Shown: piece after piece, positions 25,916-36,677 of the stretch | Layout of the letters: each line of letters begins with the position of its first letter | How positions within the stretch are numbered: position 1 is the stretch's first letter | Assembly (NCBI RefSeq): GCF_029590555.1 | Contig: NZ_CP081001.1 | Span: 2,480,001-2,544,000, forward strand | Reading direction: 5' to 3' | Length of the DNA: 64,000 bases | Origin: Sphingobium sp. V4 | GTDB taxonomy: Bacteria; Pseudomonadota; Alphaproteobacteria; Sphingomonadales; Sphingomonadaceae | Translations under genes and position numbers: made by a program | The notes under the pieces: model-generated | Told to the model about the DNA's origin: nothing | What the model saw: the letters and a program-made list of their open reading frames with translations, nothing else | Database searches by the model: none

Positions 25916-26398
25916 ATGGCCCGCCCCCGCCCAGAAACCTTCGACAAGAAGAAGATCGTCGCCGAGAACCGGCGCGCCAAGTTCGAATATTTCCTGGAGG
26001 ATGTGTTCGAGGCCGGCATCGCGTTGCAGGGCACCGAAGTGAAGTCGCTGCGCTTCGGCGAAGGCAATATCGCCGAAAGCTATGCCGAGGTGAAGGGCGA
26101 TCAGGTGTGGCTCGTCAACAGCAACATCCCCGAATTCAGCCATGGCAACCGCTTCAACCATGAATCCAAGCGCCCCCGCAAGCTGCTGCTGCACGAGCGG
26201 GAAATCGCCCGGATGCACGGCGCGGTCGAACGCAAGGGCATGACGCTGGTGCCGCTGGCGCTCTATTTCAACAGCCGCGGCAAGGTGAAGGTCGAGCTGG
26301 CTCTGGCCAAGGGCAAGAAGACCCATGACAAGCGCGAGACGATCAAGGAACGCGACTGGAAGCGCGATCAGCAGCGCATCATGAAGGCGCATGGCTGA
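25916..26398 (+). CDS. smpB: SsrA-binding protein SmpB
   Basis: A 160-residue protein that delivers tmRNA to stalled ribosomes (trans-translation). The conserved [29 protein letters not shown] and the basic tail [20 protein letters not shown] are present; the tail fits into the empty mRNA channel. Its stop codon overlaps the start of the DUF2062 gene (TGATG). The tmRNA gene itself is not in this window. Confidence 0.96.
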   Translation: MARPRPETFDKKKIVAENRRAKFEYFLEDVFEAGIALQGTEVKSLRFGEGNIAESYAEVKGDQVWLVNSNIPEFSHGNRFNHESKRPRKLLLHEREIARMHGAVERKGMTLVPLALYFNSRGKVKVELALAKGKKTHDKRETIKERDWKRDQQRIMKAHG

Positions 26399-26991
26399 TG
26401 GATAACAGGCTCACCCGCTGGTGGCACGCCAACGCGCCCACCCGCGAGTCGCTGGAACAGAGCCGGGTTCTCGCCCCCGTCGCCCATCGCGTGCTCGAAC
26501 CCTCGCTCTGGCGCTTCACCCGCCGCTCGGTTCCGCGCGGCGTGGCGCTGGGCCTGTTCGTCGGCATCTTCCTGCTGATCCCCGGCGTGCAGATCGCGGG
26601 CGCGGCGCTCTTCGCCCTGCCCTTTCGCGCCAATATCCCGGTCGCGGCGGCGATGACCTTCCTTTCCAACCCGGCGACCACGCCCCTGATCCTCATGGCG
26701 TCGGTATGGCTCGGCAACTGGATATTGGGGCGCAGCGCCGACGCCTCCGGCTTCATGGCGTTGGTCGACAAGCACGCCTCCCTCAGCGACTGGTGCGCCT
26801 GGCTCTTTTCCGAGGCCGCCCCCGCCATGCTGCTGGGTCTCTTCCTGATTTCGCTCGTCAGCGCGATCATCGGCCATGTCGCCGCCGACTGGTTCTGGCG
26901 CCGCCGCATGGGCCGCAAATGGCAGGCGCGCAAATTGAGGATTGGCAAGGTCCACAAAAGCAGCGCATTGGAGGAGGCCGCCAGCGTCTGA
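26398..26991 (+). CDS. DUF2062 membrane protein
   Basis: A 197-residue protein with two to three membrane helices around 45-75, 85-105 and 140-165 and the DUF2062 pattern PRGVALGLFVGIFLLIPGVQ, PVAAAMTFLSNPATTPL. The function of the family is unknown. It overlaps smpB by one base and is followed after 45 bp by cckA, an order I recall as common in sphingomonads. Confidence 0.85.
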   Translation: MDNRLTRWWHANAPTRESLEQSRVLAPVAHRVLEPSLWRFTRRSVPRGVALGLFVGIFLLIPGVQIAGAALFALPFRANIPVAAAMTFLSNPATTPLILMASVWLGNWILGRSADASGFMALVDKHASLSDWCAWLFSEAAPAMLLGLFLISLVSAIIGHVAADWFWRRRMGRKWQARKLRIGKVHKSSALEEAASV

Positions 26992-27036
26992 CGCCGGGGG
27001 TTTTGGTTCCGAAGCGATGCAGGGGGTTGGCCGGCC

Positions 27037-29463
27037 ATGGCCGCACGGCTGAAAAAGGATGACGAAGCGTGGCTGGCGAAACCGGCCTCGCCCTTCGCGC
27101 TGCCGCTGCTGATCGGCGCGGCGCTGCTGTCGGCCGGCCTCGTCTTCTACGCGGCGGGTAGCGCGCCGCTGGCCGCGGGCTTCGCCGCGAGCATCCTCAC
27201 CATCGCCGCGCTGATGAGCTGGTACCACCGCCTCAACCCGGCGCCGCTGTCTGATCGGGAGGCGACACCGGACTGGACCGTGGCCCGCGCGGCGGCCGAC
27301 GCCTCCAACATCGCGATCGCTGTCACCGACCGCGCCGGCCGGCTGGTCTGCGCCAGCGATCTGTTCGGCGAATGGTTCCCCGGCTATCCGACCCCGCCGG
27401 GCGTCACGGGCGACGCCGTCCTGACCGAAAGCCTGTCCGACACCGCCCGCGCCGCCTGGCGCGATGGCGATGCGAAGCTGGAGGGCATGACGCTGGGCGC
27501 GATGCGGCTCGACGTCGACATCGCCCGCACCGGCCGGTCGGAGGATTATCTGCTCTGGCGCTTCACCCCCGTCCGCCAGCCGAGCGCGCTGGACGATGTC
27601 CACCGCTTCCTGACCGGGGAGGCCGGGCGGCAACTGGGCGAAGCGGGCATCATGGCCGTGATGATCGGCGGCGAAGGCCGCATCCGCGCCGCCAACGGCG
27701 CCTTCATGCTCCGTGCGGCGGGCCGGATCGACGCCAATATCACCGGCCGGGATTTCGCCGCGCACATGCGGGTGGACGACAAGGGCCGGCTGTTCCTGGC
27801 GCGCGAGGAAAATGGCGGGCTGCCGCTGCGCCTGCTCCAGGTGCCGCTGCGCCGCGCCAGCCAGCCCGGCGGCGCGCAGACTTCGGCGCAGGACGGCCCG
27901 ATGCTGCTGCTGCTGATCGACGAGCCGGCGGGCGGCGGGGGCACCTCCGCCCTCTCCTATATCGAAACCCTGCTCTCGCTGCTGCCTTTCGGCCTCGCCA
28001 TGGCGGACCGGGACGGTCGCATCCTGTTCGTCAACAAGGCGTTCGCCCGCGCTTCCGGTCTCAAGTCGGGCACCAAGCCCAGCTATCCCGGTGACCTCGT
28101 CGTGCGCGAGGACCAGGCGGCGGTAGCCGACGCGGTGCGCCGCTTCGCCGTCGGCCCGCAAATGTCGGGCGACATCGCGGTGCGGATGCGCGAACAGCCC
28201 GACGAGCCGATCGCGCTCAGCCTGGCCGGCGTGCGCGGCCTGGGCGAAGCGGCGGTGCTGCTCAGCCTCAAGGACAATAGCGAGGAGAGCAAGCTCAAGC
28301 GCCAGGTCGCGCAGGCGACAAAGATGCAGGCGATCGGCCAGCTCGCCGGCGGCGTCGCCCATGACTTCAACAATATCCTGACCGCCATCATCGGCCATTG
28401 CGACCTGATGCTGATGCGCCATACGCCGGGCGACAGCGACTATGACGATATCCAGCAGGTCAAGTCGAACAGCAACCGCGCCGCCGGCCTGACCCGCCAG
28501 CTGCTCGCCTTCTCGCGCCAGCAGACGCTGCGTCCGCAGATCCTGCAACTGCCCGACATCGTGTCCGACGTGTCCAACCTGCTGAAACGGCTGCTGGGCG
28601 AAAATGTGCGGCTGGAGGTCAGCCATGGCCGCAATCTGGGCGCCGTGCGCGCCGATCCCGGCCAGCTCGAACAGGTGATCGTCAACCTCGCGGTCAACGC
28701 CCGCGACGCCATGCCCGAAGGCGGCACGCTCAATATCCAGACCTATGCCGTGCCCGCTTCCAAAGTGCGCGAGATGCGGCAGCAGATCTTGCCGGTGGGC
28801 GACTATACCGCGCTGCGCGTCTCCGACACGGGCCTCGGCATCCCGCCCGACATCTTGTCTAAGATCTTCGAACCCTTTTTCACGACCAAGGAACTGGGCA
28901 AGGGCACGGGCCTCGGCCTCTCGACCGTCTATGGCATCGTCAAGCAGTCGGGCGGCTATATCTTCGCCGAATCCGAACTGGGGCGCGGCGCCAGCTTCGT
29001 CATCTACCTGCCGGTCTATGCCGGCGCCGACGCCGACCATGTCGTCCCCGCCCAGACGCCCGCCCGCCGGGCCGAAACCTGGGGCACCGGTACCATCCTG
29101 CTGGTGGAGGACGAGGACATGGTCCGCGCCGTCGCCGAACGCGCGCTGGCGAGGCAGGGCTACAAGGTGCTGACCGCCAATGACGGCGAACAGGGGCTGG
29201 AGGTGCTGGCCACCCATGACGGCATCGACCTGCTCATTTCCGACGTGGTCATGCCGAACATGGACGGTCCCGCCATGGTGACGCAGGCGCGGCGGACCCA
29301 TCCGCTGCTGCCGGTGCTGTTCATGTCGGGCTATGCCGAGGAACAACTGCGCAAGTCGATCGACATCGCCCATGTCGCCTTCCTGCCCAAGCCCTTCTCC
29401 GTCAGCCAACTCGCCGAAGCCGCCCGCGACGCCCTCGCCATGCGCCCCGCCCCGGCGGAATGA
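27037..29463 (+). CDS. cckA: Cell-cycle hybrid histidine kinase CckA
   Basis: An 808-residue inner-membrane kinase. Two helices near residues 25-60 are followed by a PAS-type sensor region, a DHp domain with the phospho-accepting H442 ([19 protein letters not shown]), a catalytic ATPase domain ([35 protein letters not shown]) and a receiver domain with D736 in [12 protein letters not shown]. This is the standard CckA layout; in the family it phosphorylates ChpT and through it CtrA and CpdR to time cell-cycle and motility genes. Those partners are not in the window. Confidence 0.92.
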   Translation: MAARLKKDDEAWLAKPASPFALPLLIGAALLSAGLVFYAAGSAPLAAGFAASILTIAALMSWYHRLNPAPLSDREATPDWTVARAAADASNIAIAVTDRAGRLVCASDLFGEWFPGYPTPPGVTGDAVLTESLSDTARAAWRDGDAKLEGMTLGAMRLDVDIARTGRSEDYLLWRFTPVRQPSALDDVHRFLTGEAGRQLGEAGIMAVMIGGEGRIRAANGAFMLRAAGRIDANITGRDFAAHMRVDDKGRLFLAREENGGLPLRLLQVPLRRASQPGGAQTSAQDGPMLLLLIDEPAGGGGTSALSYIETLLSLLPFGLAMADRDGRILFVNKAFARASGLKSGTKPSYPGDLVVREDQAAVADAVRRFAVGPQMSGDIAVRMREQPDEPIALSLAGVRGLGEAAVLLSLKDNSEESKLKRQVAQATKMQAIGQLAGGVAHDFNNILTAIIGHCDLMLMRHTPGDSDYDDIQQVKSNSNRAAGLTRQLLAFSRQQTLRPQILQLPDIVSDVSNLLKRLLGENVRLEVSHGRNLGAVRADPGQLEQVIVNLAVNARDAMPEGGTLNIQTYAVPASKVREMRQQILPVGDYTALRVSDTGLGIPPDILSKIFEPFFTTKELGKGTGLGLSTVYGIVKQSGGYIFAESELGRGASFVIYLPVYAGADADHVVPAQTPARRAETWGTGTILLVEDEDMVRAVAERALARQGYKVLTANDGEQGLEVLATHDGIDLLISDVVMPNMDGPAMVTQARRTHPLLPVLFMSGYAEEQLRKSIDIAHVAFLPKPFSVSQLAEAARDALAMRPAPAE

Positions 29464-29595
29464 GGCCGCAGGCGCTCGCGGGCCGCCGATTGCGCCGGTC
29501 CGGGACGGGCTTCTTGCTCCGGATCAAGGTGAAGGGGCTGGGCAAGCGCCTGGCAATGGGTTAGCGAGTCGTCTGGACAGACAGGGAAACAGGGC

Positions 29596-29952
29596 ATGTC
29601 GGACGCAAAATCCATCCTCATCGTCGAAGATGAGGCGATGATCGGCATGATGCTGGAGGATTATCTCGACACATTGGGCTACCGGCTGCACGCGCTCGCC
29701 GCCACCGTCGACGAAGCCTGCGCCCATGCGCGCGAGGGCGGCTTCGACGCCGCCCTGCTCGACTGCAACCTCCAGGGCGAAAAGAGCTGGCCCGTCGCGG
29801 ACATATTGGCGCAGGCCGACATCCCCTTCATCTTCGCCACCGGCGGCATGGCCGACGACCTGCCCACCGGCTACGCCGACCGCCCGACCCTCGCCAAGCC
29901 CTTCACCATCGGCGCCGTCGAACGCGCGCTGGGCAAGGTGCTGGGGGCGTAA
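29596..29952 (+). CDS. Single-domain response regulator, FATGUY-like
   Basis: A 118-residue stand-alone receiver. The acidic pocket EDE (11-13), phospho-acceptor D56 (LLDCNL) and Lys in LAKPF are present. After the fourth strand it reads PFIFATGG (80-84), close to the FATGUY motif of receivers in the alphaproteobacterial general stress response, but the last two positions are G and M. It lacks an output domain, so it must act by protein contact or phosphate transfer. It follows cckA by 132 bp; a link to CckA is not implied. Confidence 0.85.
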   Translation: MSDAKSILIVEDEAMIGMMLEDYLDTLGYRLHALAATVDEACAHAREGGFDAALLDCNLQGEKSWPVADILAQADIPFIFATGGMADDLPTGYADRPTLAKPFTIGAVERALGKVLGA

Positions 29953-30026
29953 GGCTCAGGCCCGCGACCGGACGGTCGGGTGGCGACCACTAGCAGACGC
30001 CAGCGCGTTGATGCTAAGCATCACGA

Positions 30027-30290
30027 ATGACGAACGGATCGTTCCTATCGTACTATCGATATGTCATAGCGGTTCATGTCGGGCTTTTCGGCTATCTCAT
30101 TTATACGCGCGGTTTTTCCCGCTTCGTTACCGATGAACTGCCGCTGCGCATGGCGATCTTTGCTGCTCTAACGGCTGCGGTCTATTGGTGGTGGAAACGC
30201 AGGAAAGGCAGACGTCCGCTAGCCACCCTGTCCGTCATTCCAGAGAGCCGACCGCCCCAACGCCCGCGCCCCTTCGCAAAGAAGAGGTAG
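30027..30290 (+). CDS. Small putative membrane protein
   Basis: An 87-residue frame with two hydrophobic segments (about 9-26 and 42-60) and a basic C-terminus rich in Arg/Pro. No recognised family. The ribosome site is poor, so the start or the gene itself is uncertain, but hydrophobic pattern and conserved-looking aromatic residues argue against a mere shadow. It lies between the response regulator and recA. Confidence 0.45.
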   Translation: MTNGSFLSYYRYVIAVHVGLFGYLIYTRGFSRFVTDELPLRMAIFAALTAAVYWWWKRRKGRRPLATLSVIPESRPPQRPRPFAKKR

Positions 30291-30355
30291 CCCCTCCCGC
30301 GCAGCCTGCTAGGGTGCCGCCACGAACCGGAAACCGGAACGGATAGGAAATTTCC

Positions 30356-30370
30356 GTTCCCCTCTTGTTC
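30356..30370 (+). promoter_or_regulatory. LexA box of recA
   Basis: GTTCCCCTCTTGTTC is an exact GTTC-N7-GTTC site, 75 bp before the recA start. The second half-site also begins an imperfect dyad GTTC-TACCG-GAAC (30367-30379). TTGTTC at 30365-30370 with TACATC 17 bp later could be the promoter, so the box would overlap the -35. Confidence 0.9.
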
Positions 30371-30445
30371 TACCGGAACAAACAGGATACATCATCGCCA
30401 AGGCGCCGAAGACTCGACGCGATCCGCTTGACAGGGGATAGGCCG

Positions 30446-31519
30446 ATGACCGCAATGCTCCAACTCATCGATTCCAAGAAGACGGGGACAATGGACAGAC
30501 AGAAAGCATTGGAGGCGGCGCTCGCCCAGATCGATCGCGCCTTCGGCAAGGGCTCGGCCATGAAGCTGGGCAGCCGGGAAAAGCTGGAGATTGAGGCGAT
30601 CTCGACCGGCTCGCTCGGCCTCGACATCGCGCTCGGCATCGGCGGCCTGCCCAAGGGCCGCATCATCGAAGTCTATGGCCCGGAAAGTTCGGGCAAGACC
30701 ACGCTCGCCCTGCACGCCATTGCGGAGGCGCAGAAGAATGGCGGCACTGCGGCCTTCGTCGACGCCGAACATGCGCTCGACCCCGTCTATGCCAGGAAGC
30801 TGGGCGTCGACATCGACGAACTGATCGTGTCGCAGCCCGACACCGGCGAACAGGCGCTGGAAATCGTCGACACGCTGGTCCGTTCCAACGCCATCGACGT
30901 GCTGGTGGTGGACTCGGTCGCCGCGCTGGTCCCCCGCGCCGAAATCGAGGGCGAGATGGGCGACAGCCATGTCGGCCTCCAGGCGCGCCTCATGTCCCAG
31001 GCGCTGCGCAAGCTGACCGGTTCGATCTCGCGGTCCAAATGCATGGTGATCTTCATCAACCAGGTACGCATGAAGATCGGCGTGATGTACGGCAATCCGG
31101 AAACCACGACCGGCGGCAACGCGCTCAAATTCTACGCCTCGGTCCGCCTCGACATCCGCCGCACCGGCCAGATCAAGGATCGCGACGACATCGTCGGCAA
31201 CGCGACCCGGGTGAAGGTGGTCAAGAACAAGGTCGCCCCGCCCTTCAAGCAGGTCGAATTCGACATCATGTATGGCGAGGGGATTTCCAAGATCGGCGAG
31301 ATTCTCGACCTCGGCGTGAAAGCCGGGATCGTCGAGAAGTCGGGCGCCTGGTTCTCCTATGACTCGGTCCGCATCGGCCAGGGTCGCGAAAATGCCAAGA
31401 CCTATCTCAAGGAACATCCCGAAATGGCGGAGCGTCTGGAAAAGGCGATCCGCGGCAAGACCGAGCAGGTCGCCGAAGGGATGATGACCGGACCCGATGC
31501 GGAGGATGATGGCGAATAA
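30446..31519 (+). CDS. recA: Recombinase RecA
   Basis: A 357-residue protein. It forms the ATP-dependent filament for strand exchange and triggers LexA self-cleavage. Walker A is GPESSGKT (78-85), followed by [21 protein letters not shown] [14 protein letters not shown] and the L2 loop [20 protein letters not shown]. The ATG at 30446 ([10 protein letters not shown]) fits sphingomonad homologues. The acidic C-terminus ends GPDAEDDGE. It is autoregulated by the SOS box upstream and closed by a strong terminator. Confidence 0.98.
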   Translation: MTAMLQLIDSKKTGTMDRQKALEAALAQIDRAFGKGSAMKLGSREKLEIEAISTGSLGLDIALGIGGLPKGRIIEVYGPESSGKTTLALHAIAEAQKNGGTAAFVDAEHALDPVYARKLGVDIDELIVSQPDTGEQALEIVDTLVRSNAIDVLVVDSVAALVPRAEIEGEMGDSHVGLQARLMSQALRKLTGSISRSKCMVIFINQVRMKIGVMYGNPETTTGGNALKFYASVRLDIRRTGQIKDRDDIVGNATRVKVVKNKVAPPFKQVEFDIMYGEGISKIGEILDLGVKAGIVEKSGAWFSYDSVRIGQGRENAKTYLKEHPEMAERLEKAIRGKTEQVAEGMMTGPDAEDDGE

Positions 31520-31822
31520 GCGCGGACAGGCGCCCTGGCCGGATCAACCGGGGCGCGGTTCGCCGGGTTCGCCCGCCTTGCGCATCACGCACTGAAAAGG
31601 CCCGTCGCGCCACGCTGCGCGGCGGGCCTTTTACCGTCCGCCGTATAACCCGCCGCACGCGCCACGCCGTGCCTCTCGCCCCATCGCCTTGCTCTGGCCA
31701 AGCCCGCCGAAGCCCCGCACTTTCTCGCTCGCCAAGCCCGAAGCGCTTGCGCCGGGCCTGCGCGCCCACGATGCTTATGCGACGGGACGAATCGCCCCGC
31801 GCTCCAGTCCGGACCCCATATC
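31520..31822. other. Intergenic region after recA
   Basis: About 300 bp holding the recA terminator in its first third. The rest is GC-rich with no frame I trust, no repeat and no clear promoter for the transglutaminase gene. Confidence 0.5.
31595..31632 (+). terminator. Rho-independent terminator of recA
   Basis: AAAAGGCCCG (31595-31604) pairs with CGGGCCTTTT (31623-31632); the arm ends in TTTT. It lies 76 bp after the recA stop and would also act on the reverse strand. Confidence 0.85.
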
Positions 31823-32614
31823 ATGCGCCTCGCGATCGAAGCGATTCTCGACTATGACTTTGCCGAACCCAGCGACGTGCTGCTCGCGGTGGAGGCGGCC
31901 GCCCTGCCCGACCAGCGGGTGATCGAACAGACCCACATCATCGACAATGCCGGCCCCCTCACCAACAAGGTCGGCGGCAGCGGCGTCGGCCGCCGGACCT
32001 GGACCCGCACGGGCACCGGCCGGATGCTCAGCACCTATCGCGCCACCGTGGATGTCGATCGCGCGCCCGTCGACCTGGCCAGCCTCTCCAAAAGCCCGCT
32101 GCCCAGCCTGCCGGAGGATGTGCTGCCCTTCATCTGGCCGAGCCGCTATTGCGAGGCCGACCGCTTCGGCAGCTTCGTCAGCGGCCATTTCGCCAATCTG
32201 GAGGGGGGCGCGCTGGTCGACGCGCTGCTCAACTGGGTGCATGAGAATATCGCCTATGTGCCGGGCAGTTCGGGTATCGCCACCACCGCCGCCGACACGT
32301 TCGTGGCGCAGCAGGGGGTCTGCCGCGACTTCGCCCACCTCACCGCCGCGCTGATCCGATCGCGCGACATTCCCGCGCGGCTCGTGTCGGTCTATGCGCT
32401 TGATCTCGACCCGCCCGATTTCCACGCCGTGGTGGAGGTATGGCTCGACGGCGCCTGGCACATGGTCGATGCCACCCGCCTCGCGCCGGTCGAAACCATG
32501 GTCCGCATCGCCGTCGGGCGCGACGCCACCGACATCGCCTTCATGACCATCTTCGGCGGCGCGCAGATGAATGCCCAGTCGATCCGCGTCAGCCGCGTGG
32601 CCGATCCCGGCTGA
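31823..32614 (+). CDS. Transglutaminase-like cysteine protease family protein
   Basis: A 263-residue cytosolic protein. The transglutaminase core domain carries the catalytic triad C167 (QQGVCRDFAHL), H201 (DFHAVVEVWL) and D216 (WHMVDAT). The N-terminal 120 residues form a beta-rich domain seen in the bacterial transglutaminase_N family. Such proteins are thought to be peptidases or amidases rather than crosslinkers. No signal peptide; substrate unknown. Confidence 0.88.
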   Translation: MRLAIEAILDYDFAEPSDVLLAVEAAALPDQRVIEQTHIIDNAGPLTNKVGGSGVGRRTWTRTGTGRMLSTYRATVDVDRAPVDLASLSKSPLPSLPEDVLPFIWPSRYCEADRFGSFVSGHFANLEGGALVDALLNWVHENIAYVPGSSGIATTAADTFVAQQGVCRDFAHLTAALIRSRDIPARLVSVYALDLDPPDFHAVVEVWLDGAWHMVDATRLAPVETMVRIAVGRDATDIAFMTIFGGAQMNAQSIRVSRVADPG

Positions 32615-32675
32615 CCGTTCAGCCGACGGACAGCCGGACACGGCTATGCCTCATATCGTCGCAGGAGGAACGGAC

Positions 32676-33320
32676 ATGATCGGGACCAAGGCACGCTGGA
32701 TGACCGGAGCGCTGGTGAGCGCGGGCCTGCTCGTCGGCAGCATCGGCGCGGCCGACGCTCGGCCACGCTACGGCTACGACCGGGGCTGGAACGGCGGCTG
32801 GGACCGGCACCACCGCCACCGCGGCGACGGTTTCGGCCTTGGCGATGCGATCGGGGTCGCGGCACTGGTGGGCGCGGTCGCGATCGTCGCCTCCTCCATC
32901 TCCAAAAACAAGAAGATCCGCGATCCCCGCACCGGCGGCGAATATGACGCGCCGCCGCGCAGCCCCGACACCGACTATGGCGCCGATGCCCGCACTGGCA
33001 CGCTGCCCCCCGATGCCCCGATCCGCGACGACGCCGACTTCTCCGACGTGGCCAGCGCCAACGCGCAGGACGATGCGATGACCGACGCCTGCGCCGTCGC
33101 CGCGCGCGACGAAGCCCAGGGCCAGAACGGTGGCTATGCCGAGATCCGCAGCATGGATCAGCCCCGCACCTCCCAGGACGGCGCCACCAATATCGACGGC
33201 GAGATCGAAACCCGCGCCAGCTATCGCGCGACCGACGGCACCACCCGCCGCTTCACCTGCACGATGAGGGACGGCCGCGTCGCGCAGGTCTACATCAGCC
33301 GCGACGTAGCGCTACACTGA
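32676..33320 (+). CDS. Secreted/periplasmic protein of unknown function
   Basis: A 214-residue protein. The start at 32676 is set by AGGAGG and a signal peptide (about residues 1-27, cleavage near ADA-R). After a His/Arg/Trp-rich stretch (YDRGWNGGWDRHHRHRG) there is a helix LGDAIGVAALVGAVAIVASSI, likely membrane or glycine-zipper, then a disordered acidic middle, two cysteines, and a C-terminal strand region ending RFTCTMRDGRVAQVYI. No known domain is recognised. Similar architecture occurs in many sphingomonad cell-envelope proteins. Confidence 0.75.
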   Translation: MIGTKARWMTGALVSAGLLVGSIGAADARPRYGYDRGWNGGWDRHHRHRGDGFGLGDAIGVAALVGAVAIVASSISKNKKIRDPRTGGEYDAPPRSPDTDYGADARTGTLPPDAPIRDDADFSDVASANAQDDAMTDACAVAARDEAQGQNGGYAEIRSMDQPRTSQDGATNIDGEIETRASYRATDGTTRRFTCTMRDGRVAQVYISRDVALH

Positions 33321-33800
33321 TCTCAGGTAGGACGCGCCGCCTTCCTGCTGGTCCAGGCGATCACGGCCCGGCCATCGCCAGCAGGAGCCGGAATGCAGGG
33401 GATGGGTGGGAGCGGAAGGGCGGCTTTGCCTATCCCCTCCCGTTTAGGCGAAAGGCGACGACACGTGTTCGCGCAGCCAGTTAATCCCAGCGCCGTGAAC
33501 TGTTGCGACATTGCGCTGAGCCAGACCCACCGGCCACCCCACGAACAGTCGAACATTCGTCCGATGCGGATTTTCTCTGATCCATCCTGTCGGATGACTA
33601 GCCATCGCGCCTCCCAGTCCCTTTCATCCCGTCGCATCATCGACGCGTGACCGCAGCGTCACTGTCGCCGCGCTGCCGTCGCGTGGCGGGCGCTTCGCGA
33701 GCGCCTTCCCGCCGCCATGGGCCGACAAGGCCCGACGACAGTGTGAACTTCGGCGGCGTGCCTCTTGGCAACCCCTTCCCGTCGCGATAGCGCCACCGCC
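33321..33800. other. Intergenic region without a supported gene
   Basis: About 480 bp between the envelope protein and the MFS gene. A 105-residue minus-strand frame (33323-33640) and an overlapping plus frame exist but have no ribosome site, no domain and no clean codon pattern. I see no repeat or RNA structure of note. Confidence 0.45.
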
Positions 33801-35036
33801 ATGTCCGCACCGCCCTTGCCCCGTCGCACCGCCGCGATCGCCTTCATCCTGGTGACGGCGCTGCTCGACGTGATGTCCATGGGCATCGTCATTCCGGTGC
33901 TGCCGCAGCTGATCGAGACATTGTCCGGCTCCAGCACCAGCGCCGGCCTGTGGAACGGGCTGTTCGTCGCGCTCTGGGCGGGGATGCAGTTTCTCTGCTC
34001 GCCCGTCATCGGCTCGCTGTCCGATCGGTTCGGGCGACGGCCGGTGATCCTGATCTCGGTCGCGGGCCTCGCGCTCGATTATGTGCTGATGGCGCTCGCG
34101 CCCAATCTCTGGTGGCTGGCGCTCGGCCGCATCCTGGCGGGCGTCACCTCGTCCAGCTTCACCTCCGCCTTCGCCTATATGGCCGACATCACCCCGCCGC
34201 AGGGCCGGGCGCGCGGCTATGGGCTGATCGGCGCGGCGTTCAGCGCCGGTTTCGTCGCCGGGCCGCTGCTGGGCGGGGTGCTCGGGGAAATTTCCCTCCG
34301 CGCGCCCTTCTGGGCGGCGGCGGGCCTTTCCGGCCTTGCCTTCCTCTACGGCCTCGCCATCCTGCCCGAATCCCTGCCGGCGGAAAAGCGCATGGCCTTC
34401 AGCTGGCGCCGCGCCAACCCGTTCGGCGCGCTGCGGCTGCTGCGCTCCCACCCCGAACTCTCCAGCCTCGCGCTCGTCAATTTTCTCCTCTATTTCGCTC
34501 ATCATCTCTTCTCGGCCGTGTTCGTCCTCTATGCCGGCGACCGCTATGGCTGGGGCGCGTGGCAGGTCGGCACGCTGCTGGCACTCGTAGGCCTGATGGA
34601 CATGGGCGTGCAGGGGGCGCTGGTCGGCCCGGTGGTGAAGCGGCTGGGCGACCACAGCACCATGGTCATCGGCCTCGCCTTCGGGGCGATCGGCGTCGCC
34701 GCCATGGGGCTGGCGCCGACCGGCGGACTGTTCGTCGCCGCCATGTTCCCCAATGCGCTCTGGGGCCTCGCCATGCCGACGATCCAGTCGCTGATGACGC
34801 GGCGCGTCTCCGAAAGCGAACAGGGACAGCTCCAGGGCGCGAACAACAGCGTGGGCGCGATCGCGGGCATCGTCTCGCCGCTCTTCTTCGGCGCTGTCTA
34901 TTCCGCCTCGGTCGGCGCCCGTCCGCTGCTGCCTTTCATCGGCAGCGCCTTTCTGATCGCGGCGCTGGTCCTGGCCGGCGCGGCGCTGCTCGGCCGGGCC
35001 GCCAGCCGTGACGAGGATGCCCCCGCGCGCCCATGA
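33801..35036 (+). CDS. MFS exporter, TetA-like
   Basis: A 411-residue major facilitator with 12 membrane helices. The motif between helices 2 and 3 is GSLSDRFGRRPVIL, and the helix-5 antiporter motif is AAFSAGFVAGPLLGGVLGE, typical of drug:H+ antiporters related to the tetracycline exporter TetA (class A-like). Start at 33801 (MSAPPLPRRTAA) is more plausible than 33765. No TetR gene is adjacent, so drug specificity is open. Confidence 0.88.
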   Translation: MSAPPLPRRTAAIAFILVTALLDVMSMGIVIPVLPQLIETLSGSSTSAGLWNGLFVALWAGMQFLCSPVIGSLSDRFGRRPVILISVAGLALDYVLMALAPNLWWLALGRILAGVTSSSFTSAFAYMADITPPQGRARGYGLIGAAFSAGFVAGPLLGGVLGEISLRAPFWAAAGLSGLAFLYGLAILPESLPAEKRMAFSWRRANPFGALRLLRSHPELSSLALVNFLLYFAHHLFSAVFVLYAGDRYGWGAWQVGTLLALVGLMDMGVQGALVGPVVKRLGDHSTMVIGLAFGAIGVAAMGLAPTGGLFVAAMFPNALWGLAMPTIQSLMTRRVSESEQGQLQGANNSVGAIAGIVSPLFFGAVYSASVGARPLLPFIGSAFLIAALVLAGAALLGRAASRDEDAPARP

Positions 35037-35117
35037 GGCGGGGAGAACTGGACATATCGGGACAGGGCGACTAACCGGGCGCGAATCCCTTCCACCGCTC
35101 GACACAAAGGCGATTCG

Positions 35118-36677
35118 ATGACGCTGCCCCTTCAGGATTCCATCCTCATCGTGGACTTCGGCAGCCAGGTGACCCAGCTCATCGCCCGGCGCGTCCGCGA
35201 AGCCGGCGTCTATTCCGAGATCGCCCCCTTCAACAGCGCGGCCGAAGCCTTCGAGCGGATGCAGCCCAAGGGCATCATCCTGTCAGGCGGCCCCTCCTCG
35301 GTGATGTGGGAGGACAGCCCCCGCGCCCCGCAGCATTTCTTCGATGCAGGCATCCCCATCCTGGGCATCTGCTACGGCCAGCAGACGATGATGCAGCAGC
35401 TGGGCGGCAATGTCGAAGGCGGCGAGAGCGGCGAATTCGGCCGCGCCTTCATCGAAGTGAAGCAGGGCTGCGCCCTGTTCGACGGCCTCTGGACCGAAGG
35501 CGAAAAGCATCAGGTCTGGATGAGCCATGGCGACAAGGTGACGAGCCTTGCCCCCGGCTTCGAGGTCGTTGCGACCAGCGAGGGCGCGCCCTATGCCGTC
35601 ACCGCGAACGAGGAAAAGCGCTTCTACGCCACCCAATTCCACCCCGAAGTCGTCCACACCCCCGACGGCGCGAAGCTGCTCGCCAATTTCGTCCGCCATG
35701 TCTGCGGCCTCGCCGGCGACTGGACCATGGCCGAGTTCCGCGCCACCAAGATCGCCGAAATCCGCGCCCAGGTGGGCGAAGGCCGGGTGATCTGCGGCCT
35801 GTCGGGCGGCGTCGATTCCGCTGTGGCCGCCGTGCTGATCCACGAAGCGATCGGCGACCAGCTCACCTGCGTCTTCGTCGACCATGGCCTGATGCGGCTG
35901 GGCGAAGCGGAACAGGTGGTCAGCCTGTTCCGCGAACATTATGGCATCAAGCTGGTCCATGTAAACGCGGAAGACCGCTTCCTGGGCGGCCTCGCCGGCC
36001 TCACCGACCCGGAAAAGAAGCGCAAGTTCATCGGGGGCGAATTCATCGCCGTGTTCGAGGAGGAAGCCGCCAGGATCGGCGGCGCCGATTTCCTGGCGCA
36101 GGGCACCCTCTATCCCGACGTGATCGAGAGCGTCAGCTTCACCGGCGGCCCTTCGGTTACGATCAAGTCGCACCATAATGTCGGCGGCCTGCCCGAACGC
36201 ATGAACATGAAACTGGTCGAACCCTTACGCGAACTGTTCAAGGACGAAGTGCGCGTGCTGGGCAAGGAACTGGGCCTGCCCGACATCTTCGTCGGCCGCC
36301 ATCCCTTTCCCGGCCCCGGGCTCGCCATCCGCATTCCCGGCGAAGTGACCAAGGAACGCTGCGACATATTGCGCAAGGCGGACGCCATCTATCTGGAGGA
36401 AATCCGCAACGCAGGCCTCTACGACGCGATCTGGCAGGCCTTCGCCGTGCTGCTCCCGGTCCGCACCGTCGGCGTGATGGGCGACCACCGCACTTATGAC
36501 AGCGTCTGCGCCGTCCGCGCCGTCACCTCGACCGACGGTATGACTGCCGACATCTACCCCTTCGACGCCGCGTTCCTCAGCCGCGTCGCGACGCGCATCA
36601 TCAATGAGGTCAAGGGCATCAACCGCGTCGTCTATGACTATACGTCGAAGCCGCCGGGGACCATCGAATGGGAATAA
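35118..36677 (+). CDS. guaA: GMP synthase (glutamine-hydrolysing)
   Basis: A 519-residue enzyme converting XMP, ATP and glutamine to GMP. The N-terminal class-I glutamine amidotransferase has Cys in GICYGQQ and the late FHPEV; the ATP-pyrophosphatase domain carries the P-loop [10 protein letters not shown]; the C-terminal dimerisation domain ends KPPGTIEWE. Single gene with a strong terminator immediately after. Confidence 0.97.
   Translation: MTLPLQDSILIVDFGSQVTQLIARRVREAGVYSEIAPFNSAAEAFERMQPKGIILSGGPSSVMWEDSPRAPQHFFDAGIPILGICYGQQTMMQQLGGNVEGGESGEFGRAFIEVKQGCALFDGLWTEGEKHQVWMSHGDKVTSLAPGFEVVATSEGAPYAVTANEEKRFYATQFHPEVVHTPDGAKLLANFVRHVCGLAGDWTMAEFRATKIAEIRAQVGEGRVICGLSGGVDSAVAAVLIHEAIGDQLTCVFVDHGLMRLGEAEQVVSLFREHYGIKLVHVNAEDRFLGGLAGLTDPEKKRKFIGGEFIAVFEEEAARIGGADFLAQGTLYPDVIESVSFTGGPSVTIKSHHNVGGLPERMNMKLVEPLRELFKDEVRVLGKELGLPDIFVGRHPFPGPGLAIRIPGEVTKERCDILRKADAIYLEEIRNAGLYDAIWQAFAVLLPVRTVGVMGDHRTYDSVCAVRAVTSTDGMTADIYPFDAAFLSRVATRIINEVKGINRVVYDYTSKPPGTIEWE

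Noticed and set aside
26368..29409. 1013-residue minus-strand open frame opposite smpB/DUF2062/cckA
   Set aside because: The frame is antisense to a run of well-supported genes and has no domain or ribosome site. High GC lengthens antisense frames.
33323..33640. 105-residue minus-strand frame in the gap before the MFS gene
   Set aside because: No ribosome site, no domain, and an overlapping opposite frame of similar quality; no good evidence for coding.
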